Assembly: GCA_046704785.1 (NCBI GenBank)
Contig: JBJKRF010000073.1
Coordinates: 1-39,672 of the forward strand
Reading direction: 5' to 3'
Length of the DNA: 39,672 nucleotides
DNA from: JBJKRF01 sp046704785
GTDB taxonomy: Bacteria > Chloroflexota > Anaerolineae > Anaerolineales > Villigracilaceae
The translations under genes and the position numbers were made by a program. Positions 17,175 through 26,124 of the stretch are shown piece by piece (positions within the stretch are counted from its first letter, which is position 1; each line of letters begins with the position of its first letter). The notes beneath the pieces are model-generated. The model made no database searches and was not told where the DNA came from. It saw nothing but the letters and a program-made list of their open reading frames with translations.

Positions 17175-20100
17175 ATGATGTCCCATTCTGACGATAAATT
17201 TGACATTTCCCAAATTCAAGCTGAGTTGCAGCAGATCATCATCGATGCGTTCGGTGATGATCTGCCTGTTCTACCTGACGACATTCCAATTCTCGACCTT
17301 GGCATCGGCTCTTTGGCGCTGGTGGAAGGGATGCGGCGGGTCTATGATCGCTTTGGCGTGTTGGTCTCGATCCGTCGAATCATCGAGGGGCAGGTCACAC
17401 TTGGCGGGTTGGCGCTCTACATCGAGCAGGAATTAAACGCCCCGCAGTCGCGTAGGACAAATTCACGAGCGGCCTCCAACCCCTGGAAAGTGCAACGCCA
17501 GGTTCCGATGGCGCCCTCCCAGCAGCATATTGGCTTTTTGAGCCGCTATTCGAACGAAGCAGGAGCCGCCTTCAACGAGGCGCTGCTTCTTCGTTTAACA
17601 GGTCCGCTGGACGGCCCTGCGCTCCAGGCGGCGATTGAGGAAGTCTGTAACCGCTATGAAGCGTTGCGCACAGCGCTCGACCCGGAAGCCAACGCGCTCA
17701 ATATCGGCAGTGGAGACCCGCAAGAATTGCTCGGCTCGCCAGCCTCCGCCGAAGATTTACAACAAAGGTTGACGGAAATCGTTTCCCGGCCTTTCGAGCC
17801 CGGCAAACCATTGTTCCGCGCGGAGTTGTTGCGCCTGTCGGATACGGAACACGTTCTGGCGTTGGTTGGACATTCGCTCGTGCTCGAACGTCAGGCCCTG
17901 GATATCGTCCTACGCGATCTGGCGCAGCTTTATGGGGTTTTCTCACGAGACGAGGCTGCGCCGCCTGTGCCGCCGTTGTTGCAGTGGGCTGATTACCTGG
18001 CGATGGGAGAAACCGCCGAGGCCAAAAAGTTGCACCAGCTTGCCGAAGAATATTGGAAGAAGGCTTTCACAGCCGGTGTGCCCTCCATGGAATTTCCTTC
18101 CGACCAGCCTCGCCCGCCTGTCAAAAAGTATGACGGCGCCCGCGTCTCTGTTCCACTCGATGGAAAGCTGAAACAGCGCCTGGAGAACTGGGCGGCCAGA
18201 CGAGGCAAAAGCAAAAAGGCAGTCTTGCTGGCCGCTTTTACAATCTTCCTGCAAAGGTTATCGATGGTGGAGAGCCTGGTGGTTGGCGTGGAGAGTGAGC
18301 CGCTTTACCTCGAGACGGATATGCAGGCTGTGGCCCACACGCGGAACATGCTCCCCGTCTGGACGACTTTTCGCCCGCAAGAGAACTTTGAAAACTATAT
18401 CGATGCCCTGGCCGATGCGCTGACCGAGGCCGACCGACATCGCAACCTTTCGCTGGCCGAGCTAATCCAGCTTCTCGATGTGCCGCGCGACCAGAGCCGT
18501 TCGGCGCTCTTCACGGTTGCTTTCCGCTCCTGGCAGCAGACGCACGTCCCGGCCTTCGCCGGCCTGACTGCGGCCTATCTTCTGCCGCCCAGCGCCGGCG
18601 CTCGTTATGACGTTGAATTAATCGTTGTTTCGACCGAAAAGAGCACCACCCTGGTCTGCGACTACAGCACCGAACTTTTCGAGGCCGAGACGATTTCCCG
18701 CTGGTTGCAGGGCATGCTGGCTTTGCTGGATTCCGGCCTGCTCCAGGCCGGCCAGGCCTGTGGCCTGTTGCCAATGATGCCGGCGAGCGAACGTGAGCAA
18801 CTCCTGGTTGGATGGAACCAGACGGCGAAAGCGTATCCACGCGAAGGAACCGTCCTCGACCTGCTTATGGAACAGGCGCATGCTCACCCCGACCGCGCCG
18901 CTGTCCGTTTTGGAGAGGCAACTCTGAGCTACGGCCAGATGCTCGAACGCGCGGAGGAGATCGCAGCGGCGCTCCACGCCCGGGGCGTCGGGCGCGGCGA
19001 CCGGGTGGGAATCCTGCTCAAACGTTCCCTCGACCTGATTCCCGCCTTGCTTGCTGCATGGCGTCTGGGGGCGCTGTACGTCCCCATGGACGTGAGCTTT
19101 CCGAAGAGCCGTCTGGTTTACATGCTGACGGACTCTAACGTTGGCGTGTTGCTCACCAACTGGGAACTCCTCGGTTTGTGGGATGAAGACCTATCAGCCA
19201 AGGCGCTGTGTGTGGAAGACATCAAGGGAGAGACCGCCTCCATCGAGTCGGTGCCTCCGGCAACGGGGGCCGACAGCGCCTACGTCATTTACACGTCTGG
19301 ATCGACGGGCAAACCCAAGGGAGTCGAAATCCGTCATAGTGCCTTGGTCAATGTTTTGCTGGCGACCAAAGATTACGTTGGATTGATGCCGGAGCAGTCC
19401 ATGTTGGCGTTGACGACCATTTCGTTCGATATTGCCACCAACGAGTTGTTCATGCCGCTGATGGTCGGCGGGCGGGTGACGGTCGGTGAGGATGGCCTGG
19501 TGGCGGACGGCTTTCAATTGGTGGAGCGGCTAGAAGCGCTCAAGCCGGATTACATCCAGGTGACACCCTCTACGTTCAAATCGATTCTGACGGCCGGCTG
19601 GCAGGGAAATTCGGAGATCGGCCTGCTCTCTGCCGGTGAAGCCATCAGCCGTGACCTGGCCGAACAGTTGCTGCCAAAATGCCGTGTGCTCTGGAATTTC
19701 TATGGCCCCACTGAGACGACGGTTTACTCCCTGGCCTATCAGGTGGAATCTGCACCCGAAAAACCCATGCTGATCGGGCGTCCGTTCCCCAACACCCAAA
19801 TCTACATCCTCGATAAGCAATTCCAACCCGTTCCCATCGGGGCCGTTGGCGATCTATACATCAGCGGAGATGGTCTGGCCGTTGGTTATTGGCAGAGGCC
19901 CGAATTATCCAATGAGCGTTTCGTCGCCAATCCGTTCCAGCCGGGCGAGCGCATGTACTGGACGGGTGACCTCGCCCGCTACCAGCCGGATGGTCAGATT
20001 ATCTGTCTGGGGCGGCTTGATGATCAGGTGAAAATCCACGGAGTACGCATCGAATTGGGAGAAATCGAAAGCGCGCTGCGTAGTATGGCGGGCGTGCGCG

Positions 20101-21866
20101 ATGCGGTGGTCACCTCCTGGGTCGATTCGCATGGCGATAAACAACTCGTGGGGCACGTAATCCCCGTCGAACGTGACGGGCTAACAGCCACGCAACTTCG
20201 CACTCAGTTGCGCGAACGCCTGCCGGAAGTGATGATCCCGCCATACGTCCTGTTTGCGGAGGCTTTTCCCCAAACCGCCAACGGTAAAGTGCAGCGCGCG
20301 GCGCTACCTACTCCCGACCAGGCTTCCATGCAGGCTGACGCAAAGGTGCGCGAAGTACCGAAAACTGACACCGAGCGGACGATGGCCGGGGTGTGGGCGA
20401 CCATCTTGGGAATCGATGTCAATCTTATCGGGCGCGACTCTGATTTCATGGAGTTGGGCGGTCACTCGTTGTTGATGACTCTGCTGATGGTGGAAGTCCG
20501 CAAACTCTTTCAGGTCAGTTTTCGCCTGCGCGAGTTTTTCGACGCCGCCACGCTCAGCAAGTTTGCGGCCCTGATCGACGAGCGCCGCAAGCAGCAACGT
20601 GCAGAAGAGTCGAGTGAAGGACCGTCGTCTCAGCCGTCTCGCAATGCGGAATGGGCCCGCCAGCGCATGGCTTTCCTGCAACGCGAAGCACAGTTGCCTC
20701 ACTATATTGCCCCGGCGCGTGGGTTGGTCTTCCAGCCCGCAGACGAGATCCGCACGGTGTTTTTGACGGGTGGAACGGGCTTTCTGGGCGCGTATGTCAT
20801 CGCTGAAATCCTGAATACGACCCAGGCCGAGTTGTATTGCCTGGTGCGCCCACGGCGCGGCGAGGATGGCAAGGAGCGTATCGCGCGTCAGATGCGGCAT
20901 TATGAAGTTTGGGGAACGGACGAAGCCTGGCAGTCTGCCTGGGAAAATCGTTTGCATGTGGTCGAGGGCGACGTGACCCTGCCGCGTATGGGTATGCAAG
21001 ACGTGATGTATGAGACCCTGGCCGAAAAAGTGGACGCAATTTTCAACGGCGCGGCGCACGTCAATTTTATTTATCCGTATGAAGCCTTACGGGCTACCAA
21101 TGTGCTTGGTCTGCACGAGGTGATTCAGTTTGCCTTCCATTTGCGCATCAAACCCGTTCACCACCTTTCGACGGCGGCGATCTGGCCGATGGGCGCCCAG
21201 TATACATATTACGAGAAAGATCCGATCGATCATAACGGAATTCTGAATCTCGGCTATGATGAAGCCAAATGGGTGGGTGAAAAATGCCTGCTCCATGCGG
21301 CGGAACGGGGCCTGCCGGTGGCGCGTTACCGACCGGGCGAAGTCGGCGGCGATAGCGTGACGGGGCATTGCGTCACCGACCATTTCATCATCGCCTGCTT
21401 CAAAGGTTTTCTCCAGTATGGGGCTTTCCCCGATCTGGATGTGGAGGTGGATGTGGCTCCCGTGGACTATGTGGCAAAGGCCATGGTCTACATGGCTTTC
21501 CACAGGAATCCACTGGGCCGGGCTTTCCATCTGACGAACCCCACCCGTGTGCGCATGAAAGATGCGTACCTGTTCTTGCGTTCGCTAGGCTATCAGTTCA
21601 AGGAACTTCCTTTTGTTGAACTACGTGACAGCCTGGTGGACAGCCGCGATTTTGCCGGCAATGCCCTGTTTGCCTATCAGGCGGCCCTGGACGAAATGAA
21701 CGAAATCAGTATGCAACTTCCAACCTATAACACACGCGATGCGCAGCGTGAACTGGAAGGTTCGGGCATTTTTTGCGCGCCGGCTGACGAAAAACTATTC
21801 TCGACATATCTACATTACCTTCAGGAGATTGGTTTTATTCCTCAACCAGATGCATTATTGACGTAG
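17175..21866 (+). CDS. NRPS: carrier-C-A-PCP-thioester reductase
   Basis: Protein of 1563 residues. An N-terminal carrier (about 10-85) has DLGIGSL with the phosphopantetheine serine S46 but G in place of the usual D before it. The condensation domain (about 110-540) has an eroded HHxxxDG motif reading GHSLVLE; only the second histidine (H233) remains. The adenylation domain (about 550-1045) has YTSGSTGKPKG, FYGPTE and YWTGDLAR, and my reading of the pocket from D752 is D-I-N-V-L-A-F-V-Y-K, which I cannot match to an amino acid. The PCP has LGGHSLL (about residue 1098). The terminal reductase (about 1190-1563) has GGTGFLG and YDEAK (Y1361, K1365), so the product leaves as aldehyde or alcohol. 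The N-terminal carrier probably accepts the polyketide chain. Confidence 0.93.
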   Translation: MMSHSDDKFDISQIQAELQQIIIDAFGDDLPVLPDDIPILDLGIGSLALVEGMRRVYDRFGVLVSIRRIIEGQVTLGGLALYIEQELNAPQSRRTNSRAASNPWKVQRQVPMAPSQQHIGFLSRYSNEAGAAFNEALLLRLTGPLDGPALQAAIEEVCNRYEALRTALDPEANALNIGSGDPQELLGSPASAEDLQQRLTEIVSRPFEPGKPLFRAELLRLSDTEHVLALVGHSLVLERQALDIVLRDLAQLYGVFSRDEAAPPVPPLLQWADYLAMGETAEAKKLHQLAEEYWKKAFTAGVPSMEFPSDQPRPPVKKYDGARVSVPLDGKLKQRLENWAARRGKSKKAVLLAAFTIFLQRLSMVESLVVGVESEPLYLETDMQAVAHTRNMLPVWTTFRPQENFENYIDALADALTEADRHRNLSLAELIQLLDVPRDQSRSALFTVAFRSWQQTHVPAFAGLTAAYLLPPSAGARYDVELIVVSTEKSTTLVCDYSTELFEAETISRWLQGMLALLDSGLLQAGQACGLLPMMPASEREQLLVGWNQTAKAYPREGTVLDLLMEQAHAHPDRAAVRFGEATLSYGQMLERAEEIAAALHARGVGRGDRVGILLKRSLDLIPALLAAWRLGALYVPMDVSFPKSRLVYMLTDSNVGVLLTNWELLGLWDEDLSAKALCVEDIKGETASIESVPPATGADSAYVIYTSGSTGKPKGVEIRHSALVNVLLATKDYVGLMPEQSMLALTTISFDIATNELFMPLMVGGRVTVGEDGLVADGFQLVERLEALKPDYIQVTPSTFKSILTAGWQGNSEIGLLSAGEAISRDLAEQLLPKCRVLWNFYGPTETTVYSLAYQVESAPEKPMLIGRPFPNTQIYILDKQFQPVPIGAVGDLYISGDGLAVGYWQRPELSNERFVANPFQPGERMYWTGDLARYQPDGQIICLGRLDDQVKIHGVRIELGEIESALRSMAGVRDAVVTSWVDSHGDKQLVGHVIPVERDGLTATQLRTQLRERLPEVMIPPYVLFAEAFPQTANGKVQRAALPTPDQASMQADAKVREVPKTDTERTMAGVWATILGIDVNLIGRDSDFMELGGHSLLMTLLMVEVRKLFQVSFRLREFFDAATLSKFAALIDERRKQQRAEESSEGPSSQPSRNAEWARQRMAFLQREAQLPHYIAPARGLVFQPADEIRTVFLTGGTGFLGAYVIAEILNTTQAELYCLVRPRRGEDGKERIARQMRHYEVWGTDEAWQSAWENRLHVVEGDVTLPRMGMQDVMYETLAEKVDAIFNGAAHVNFIYPYEALRATNVLGLHEVIQFAFHLRIKPVHHLSTAAIWPMGAQYTYYEKDPIDHNGILNLGYDEAKWVGEKCLLHAAERGLPVARYRPGEVGGDSVTGHCVTDHFIIACFKGFLQYGAFPDLDVEVDVAPVDYVAKAMVYMAFHRNPLGRAFHLTNPTRVRMKDAYLFLRSLGYQFKELPFVELRDSLVDSRDFAGNALFAYQAALDEMNEISMQLPTYNTRDAQRELEGSGIFCAPADEKLFSTYLHYLQEIGFIPQPDALLT

Positions 21867-22036
21867 ACCTGAGAGATTCATTATTGAGGGATAGAATAAA
21901 GTGGAAGGTGGGCGGTGTAATGGCAGTTGAAGAACTGCACAATGGTGCGCCGAAACTTGCTGCCTGCATTCCATAAATTGTTTTCATTAAAAATTTGGTC
22001 GATGGCACCGAATTGGTGTAGAAAAAATGGTGATCT

Positions 22037-23377
22037 ATGACACTGGCTGCCGCACTCCCACAGAAAATCAAAATCTTACGCCTGAATCCCTGGCAGCAAT
22101 GGCACAACTTTGCCGAGCCGCGTGACATGCACGACTGGTTACGCGCCACCTACGGCGACCTGACAGCCATGCACTTTCAGGGGCGCGACCATATCATGGT
22201 GCTGACGCCCGAATCGGCCCGTGAAGTCTTCACCCAAGACCCGGATATGTACGACGCCTTCTGGAAGGAATCCTTTGCGGGGATGAATGGCCAGAATTCG
22301 CTCTGGGTGCTGATCGGCGAACGCCATCGTAAGGAACGCAACCTGTTCGCACCCGCCGTCCATGCCAACCACTACCGCAGCTATGGCAGCGCCATCCGTC
22401 AGATCGCCCGCACCCGGTTCGACCAGTGGCAGCCGGGAACAAACGTCAAGGCCGTCGACACGACCATGATGATTTCCCTGGATGTGATCATGCGCCTGGT
22501 CTTCGGAGTCGAAGAGGGTGAAGTCATGGAGCGTGGGCGCAAGCTCGTCCACACCCTGACGCACACCGCCCATCCGTTGATCGTCTTCTACCCCAAGCTG
22601 CAACGTCCCTGGTTCCCACTGTGGTGGCCCTACGTCAACGCCAAGAAAAATCTCTACGCCTGGATGGAAGAGTTATTGGCCTACCGTCGCGCCAACCATG
22701 TGGAAGTGGACGATGTGATGGGCGTGTTGATGAAAGCCACCGACGAACAGGGCAACCCCGTCAGCGACGAGCACATTTGCAACGAATTACTCTCGGTGCT
22801 GACCGCCGGCCAGATGACCACCGCCGTCGCAACCGCCTGGGGACTTTACGAGTTGGGTCGCCATCCCGAAGTGGTCGCCAAGCTGCGAGCCGAGTTGGAG
22901 TCTCTGGGGCCCGACCCGGACCCCGGCCAGGTGCTAACTCTACCCTACCTGGAAGCCGTTTTTAAGGAAACCGTCCGTCTGCACCCGATCCTGTCGGAGT
23001 GTGCGCGTATCCCGATGGAGCCGGTGCAAATCCGTGGGCGCACGGTCCAGCCGGGACAGGCGCTGGTCGTCTCGATTGTCAGCATCCACCATGATCCGAA
23101 CACCTACCCCAATCCGGATGCGTTCCAGCCGGAGCGTTTCCTCGAGCGCAAATACAATATCTACGAGTTCCTGCCCTTCGGCGGTGGGCATCGCCGCTGT
23201 ATGGGGGCGGGTCTGGCCGAATATACCATCCGCCTGGCGCTGGCCGATGTCATCACCCGTTGGGATTTCGAGACTGTCGGTGTAGACAAAGATATCCGTC
23301 ACGACCTGGCTATGGGGCCGAAGCATGGCGTGCCGCTGCATATCATCGGGCGGCGTGCGCCAGCTACAATTTCCTAA
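22037..23377 (+). CDS. Cytochrome P450 (paralogue 1 of 5)
   Basis: Protein of 446 residues without a membrane anchor, so a soluble class I-type P450 needing separate redox partners; none is encoded in the window. Visible are the C-helix WVLIGERHRKER, the K-helix KETVR, FQPERF and the heme loop FGGGHRRCMG with ligand C388. The I-helix reads AGQMTT: a methionine (M260) replaces the acidic residue of the usual A/G-G-x-D/E-T, which normally helps proton delivery to bound oxygen. The gene starts 170 bases after the NRPS and is first in the run of five. The sequence suggests the CYP110/CYP102-like fatty-chain-oxidising clade, but the family is not certain. Substrate is presumably the PKS-NRPS product. 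Confidence 0.92.
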   Translation: MTLAAALPQKIKILRLNPWQQWHNFAEPRDMHDWLRATYGDLTAMHFQGRDHIMVLTPESAREVFTQDPDMYDAFWKESFAGMNGQNSLWVLIGERHRKERNLFAPAVHANHYRSYGSAIRQIARTRFDQWQPGTNVKAVDTTMMISLDVIMRLVFGVEEGEVMERGRKLVHTLTHTAHPLIVFYPKLQRPWFPLWWPYVNAKKNLYAWMEELLAYRRANHVEVDDVMGVLMKATDEQGNPVSDEHICNELLSVLTAGQMTTAVATAWGLYELGRHPEVVAKLRAELESLGPDPDPGQVLTLPYLEAVFKETVRLHPILSECARIPMEPVQIRGRTVQPGQALVVSIVSIHHDPNTYPNPDAFQPERFLERKYNIYEFLPFGGGHRRCMGAGLAEYTIRLALADVITRWDFETVGVDKDIRHDLAMGPKHGVPLHIIGRRAPATIS

Positions 23378-23409
23378 CAGGCATGAATTGGCCCGAGAAA
23401 GGCGTCGCG

Positions 23410-24738
23410 ATGTCCGCTATATCTTCTCATCCGAAGAAAGCCATTCCGCTCAATTTGCTGCAGCAATTGCGCTACTATAACGAGCCAATGACCATGGGGA
23501 ATTGGATTCGCGAACATTATGGAGATTTTGTCCCCGTTCGTTTTCATGGACGCGAATATATCGGCATTACATCGGTTGAAGGCGCACGTCAGATTTTCAC
23601 ACACAACCCAGATGATTATGCTCCTTTCTTCAAAGAGGGTTTTACCAGCATCGCAGGCCCTGCCTCTTTGTGGGTCCTGGCAGGTGCGGAGCACCGGCGT
23701 GAGCGCAAACTGTTTGCCCCGGCAGTGCGTGCCAACCATGTCCGTGAACATGGAAACACAGTCCTTGAAATTACCCGTCAGCATCTTGATAAATGGCAGC
23801 CGGGTCGAACGGTAAAGGCCGTTGACACCACCATGGCGATTTCGCGGGACGTGATTATGCGGTTGGTGTTTGGAGTCGAAGAAGGCGAATTGATGAAAGA
23901 AGGCCAGGCAATCCTGGACGAACTCAGAGTCTCGCTGAATCCCTTGATTACGTTTGTCCCCGCACTACAAAAGCGCTGGTATCCACCCTGGCGACGTTTT
24001 ATCCGCTCGAAAAAGCGCTTTACAGAGTGGGTGGAGCGTGTTTTGGCAGCACGTCGTGCCTCGGGCGTCGATGCAGGCGATGTGGTCAGCAGTATGCTGG
24101 CTGCTCGCTATGAAGATGGCAGCCCGATGCAGGACAATGAAATCCGCGACGAACTGATGACGATCATGCAGGGCGGGCATGAAACCACAGCCACCGTTTT
24201 GGCCTGGGCCTTATATGAATTGGGCCAACATCCACATGTATTGGCAAAATTGCGCGCTGAACTGGAAAGTAACCCGCCGGACCTGGACCCCAGCGTGGCT
24301 GCAAAATTGCCTTACCTTTCGGCAGTCTGCGACGAAACCGTGCGCTTCCACCCGATCCTGGCCGAATGTGCGCGCGTGCCGATGGTGCCGATGGAAATTT
24401 TGGGCCATCAAGTGCTTCCCGGTCAAGCGCTGGTTATCTCCATTGTCTCGATCCATCACAACCCTGAAATTTATCCTGAACCAGACAAGTTCATTCCCGA
24501 ACGTTTTATCGAACATATCTATGATCGCTACGAATTCCTGCCCTTTGGCGGCGCACATCGACGTTGCCTGGGGGCAGCGCTCTCAGAATACGAAACGCGC
24601 ATTGCCTTGGCCGAAATGGTACTACACTGGGAATTCGAACCGACAAAAGTTGAATGTGATACGCGCCACGACGTTGCCATGGGGCCGAAGTATGGCGTGC
24701 CACTACGCATCATCGGTCGGCGAGATAAAACAGGATAA
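23410..24738 (+). CDS. Cytochrome P450 (paralogue 2 of 5)
   Basis: Protein of 442 residues. WVLAGAEHRRER, an I-helix with the canonical acid (GGHETT, E258), DETVR, FIPERF and FGGAHRRCLG (ligand C386) are all present. The ATG at 23410 is preferred: GAGAAAGG lies upstream and the resulting N-terminus aligns with the paralogues (PLNLLQQLRYY); further upstream starts would overlap paralogue 1. The N-terminal block (GDFVPV.F.GREYIG) matches paralogue 4, whereas the central block (MLAARYEDGS) matches paralogue 3. It is slightly richer in A/T than its neighbours. The gap to the previous gene is 32 bases and to the next 3 bases, so it is in the same operon. Confidence 0.92.
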   Translation: MSAISSHPKKAIPLNLLQQLRYYNEPMTMGNWIREHYGDFVPVRFHGREYIGITSVEGARQIFTHNPDDYAPFFKEGFTSIAGPASLWVLAGAEHRRERKLFAPAVRANHVREHGNTVLEITRQHLDKWQPGRTVKAVDTTMAISRDVIMRLVFGVEEGELMKEGQAILDELRVSLNPLITFVPALQKRWYPPWRRFIRSKKRFTEWVERVLAARRASGVDAGDVVSSMLAARYEDGSPMQDNEIRDELMTIMQGGHETTATVLAWALYELGQHPHVLAKLRAELESNPPDLDPSVAAKLPYLSAVCDETVRFHPILAECARVPMVPMEILGHQVLPGQALVISIVSIHHNPEIYPEPDKFIPERFIEHIYDRYEFLPFGGAHRRCLGAALSEYETRIALAEMVLHWEFEPTKVECDTRHDVAMGPKYGVPLRIIGRRDKTG

Positions 24739-24741
24739 GCC

Positions 24742-26061
24742 ATGTCCGTTTCTGAGACCCCGCTTCGCGTGATGCATCTAAGTACGCTACAACAGTTGCG
24801 CTACTTCAGAGAGCCAACCTATATGCACGACTGGCTGCGCAAACGATCAGGGGACCTGGCGCTGCTGCGCCTGGTTGGCGACGATTACATCGCCATCTTG
24901 ACCCCTGAGGGCGTGCGACAGGTATTTTCAGCCGATCCGCTCGGTTACGATGTTTACTGGAAAGAATCTTTCACTGGTCTGCACGGCGAGGGTTCGCTCT
25001 TTGTGCTGGTTGGGGAGAAGCACCGCAAAGAACGATTGCTGCTTTCTCCTGCCTTCCATGCCAGCCATTTCCACGGATATGGCAAAATCATTGATGACAT
25101 CGTCCAACGACATATTGAAAAATGGCAGCCTGGCGAAACGCGCAAGGCCATCGACGCCACCTTGTCCATCTCGCTGGATGTGATTATGCGCGTGGTCTTG
25201 GGTGCGGTGGAAGATGACGGGCTGGCGCAAGAGGGCCGCCGGGTCATCTCGGCCTTGCTGAAGACCATCCATCCCTTGCTCGTCTTTTTGCCCGCGTTAC
25301 AAAGACCCTGGTTCCCGCTCTGGCGACAGCACACACGCGCCAAGGCGGAATTCTCAAACTGGCTGGATCGCTACCTGGCCCTGCGCCGCAGCCAGGGCGG
25401 AGAGTCAGACGACGCCCTGGCGCACATGCTCGCCGCCCATTATGAAGACGGTAGCGTCATGCGAGATGAAGACATCCGCGATGAACTGCTCACCATCCTG
25501 CTTGCCGGGCACAACACTACGGCCACGGCCATGGCTTGGGCGCTCTACGAGCTGGGACGGCATCCCGCAGCCCTGGCAAAACTGCGCGCCGAGTTGGACG
25601 CCCTCGGGCCGGCCCCCGATTTAAACGCGGTGGTAAAACTGCCCTATCTCTCAGCGGTATGCAACGAGACGCTACGCTTGCACACCATTTTGGCAGAGAT
25701 GGGCCGCGTGCTCACCTCGTCGTTAAAGTTATTTGGACATACCCTGCAGCCCGGCGTTTCTGTGATTATCTTGATCATGGCAATCCATCACGACCCTGCA
25801 CTCTATCCCAACCCTGACTCGTTCATCCCTGAACGTTTTATCGAGCGTTCCTACGGCCCCTTTGAATTTTTACCTTTTGGCGGTGGTCACCGGCGCTGTC
25901 TCGGAGCGGGGCTGTCAGAGTATGAGATGCGCGTCAGTCTGGCCCGCATCGTCAAAGATTGGAACTTTGAACCGGCTGCGGTGGAACGCGAAGTCCGTCG
26001 TGATATCGCCATGGGGCCGAAACATGGGGTACCATTGCGCATTATTGGGAGACGAAACTAA
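24742..26061 (+). CDS. Cytochrome P450 (paralogue 3 of 5)
   Basis: Protein of 439 residues with FVLVGEKHRKER, NETLR, FIPERF and FGGGHRRCLG (ligand C386). The I-helix reads AGHNTT: asparagine N258 replaces the catalytic acid. Its N-terminus (MHDWLRKRSGD) groups with paralogues 1 and 5, but the middle (MLAAHYEDGS...IRDELLTI) groups with paralogue 2. The K-helix region is also unusual (LHTILAEMGRVL where the others have HPILAECAR or similar). It begins 3 bases after the stop of paralogue 2, so the two are translationally linked. With its altered oxygen-activation residue it may catalyse a different or slower step. Confidence 0.92.
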   Translation: MSVSETPLRVMHLSTLQQLRYFREPTYMHDWLRKRSGDLALLRLVGDDYIAILTPEGVRQVFSADPLGYDVYWKESFTGLHGEGSLFVLVGEKHRKERLLLSPAFHASHFHGYGKIIDDIVQRHIEKWQPGETRKAIDATLSISLDVIMRVVLGAVEDDGLAQEGRRVISALLKTIHPLLVFLPALQRPWFPLWRQHTRAKAEFSNWLDRYLALRRSQGGESDDALAHMLAAHYEDGSVMRDEDIRDELLTILLAGHNTTATAMAWALYELGRHPAALAKLRAELDALGPAPDLNAVVKLPYLSAVCNETLRLHTILAEMGRVLTSSLKLFGHTLQPGVSVIILIMAIHHDPALYPNPDSFIPERFIERSYGPFEFLPFGGGHRRCLGAGLSEYEMRVSLARIVKDWNFEPAAVEREVRRDIAMGPKHGVPLRIIGRRN

Positions 26062-26104
26062 AATATGCATTACGCCCTACGTAGCACGTATTGCGTATTT
26101 CGTA
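26062..26104. repeat. Short dispersed TACG-rich intergenic repeat
   Basis: The gap between P450 paralogues 3 and 4 is rich in TACG/GCGTA words (TACGCCC, TACGTAGCACGTATTGCGTA, TTTCGTAAA). A related stretch, with AATACGTAGCGC and GCGCGTAAC, fills the gap after paralogue 5 (28964-28990). The similarity is short, and I call it a repeat with caution. Confidence 0.35.
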
Positions 26105-26124
26105 AAAAGTCGAAAGGTATAACC

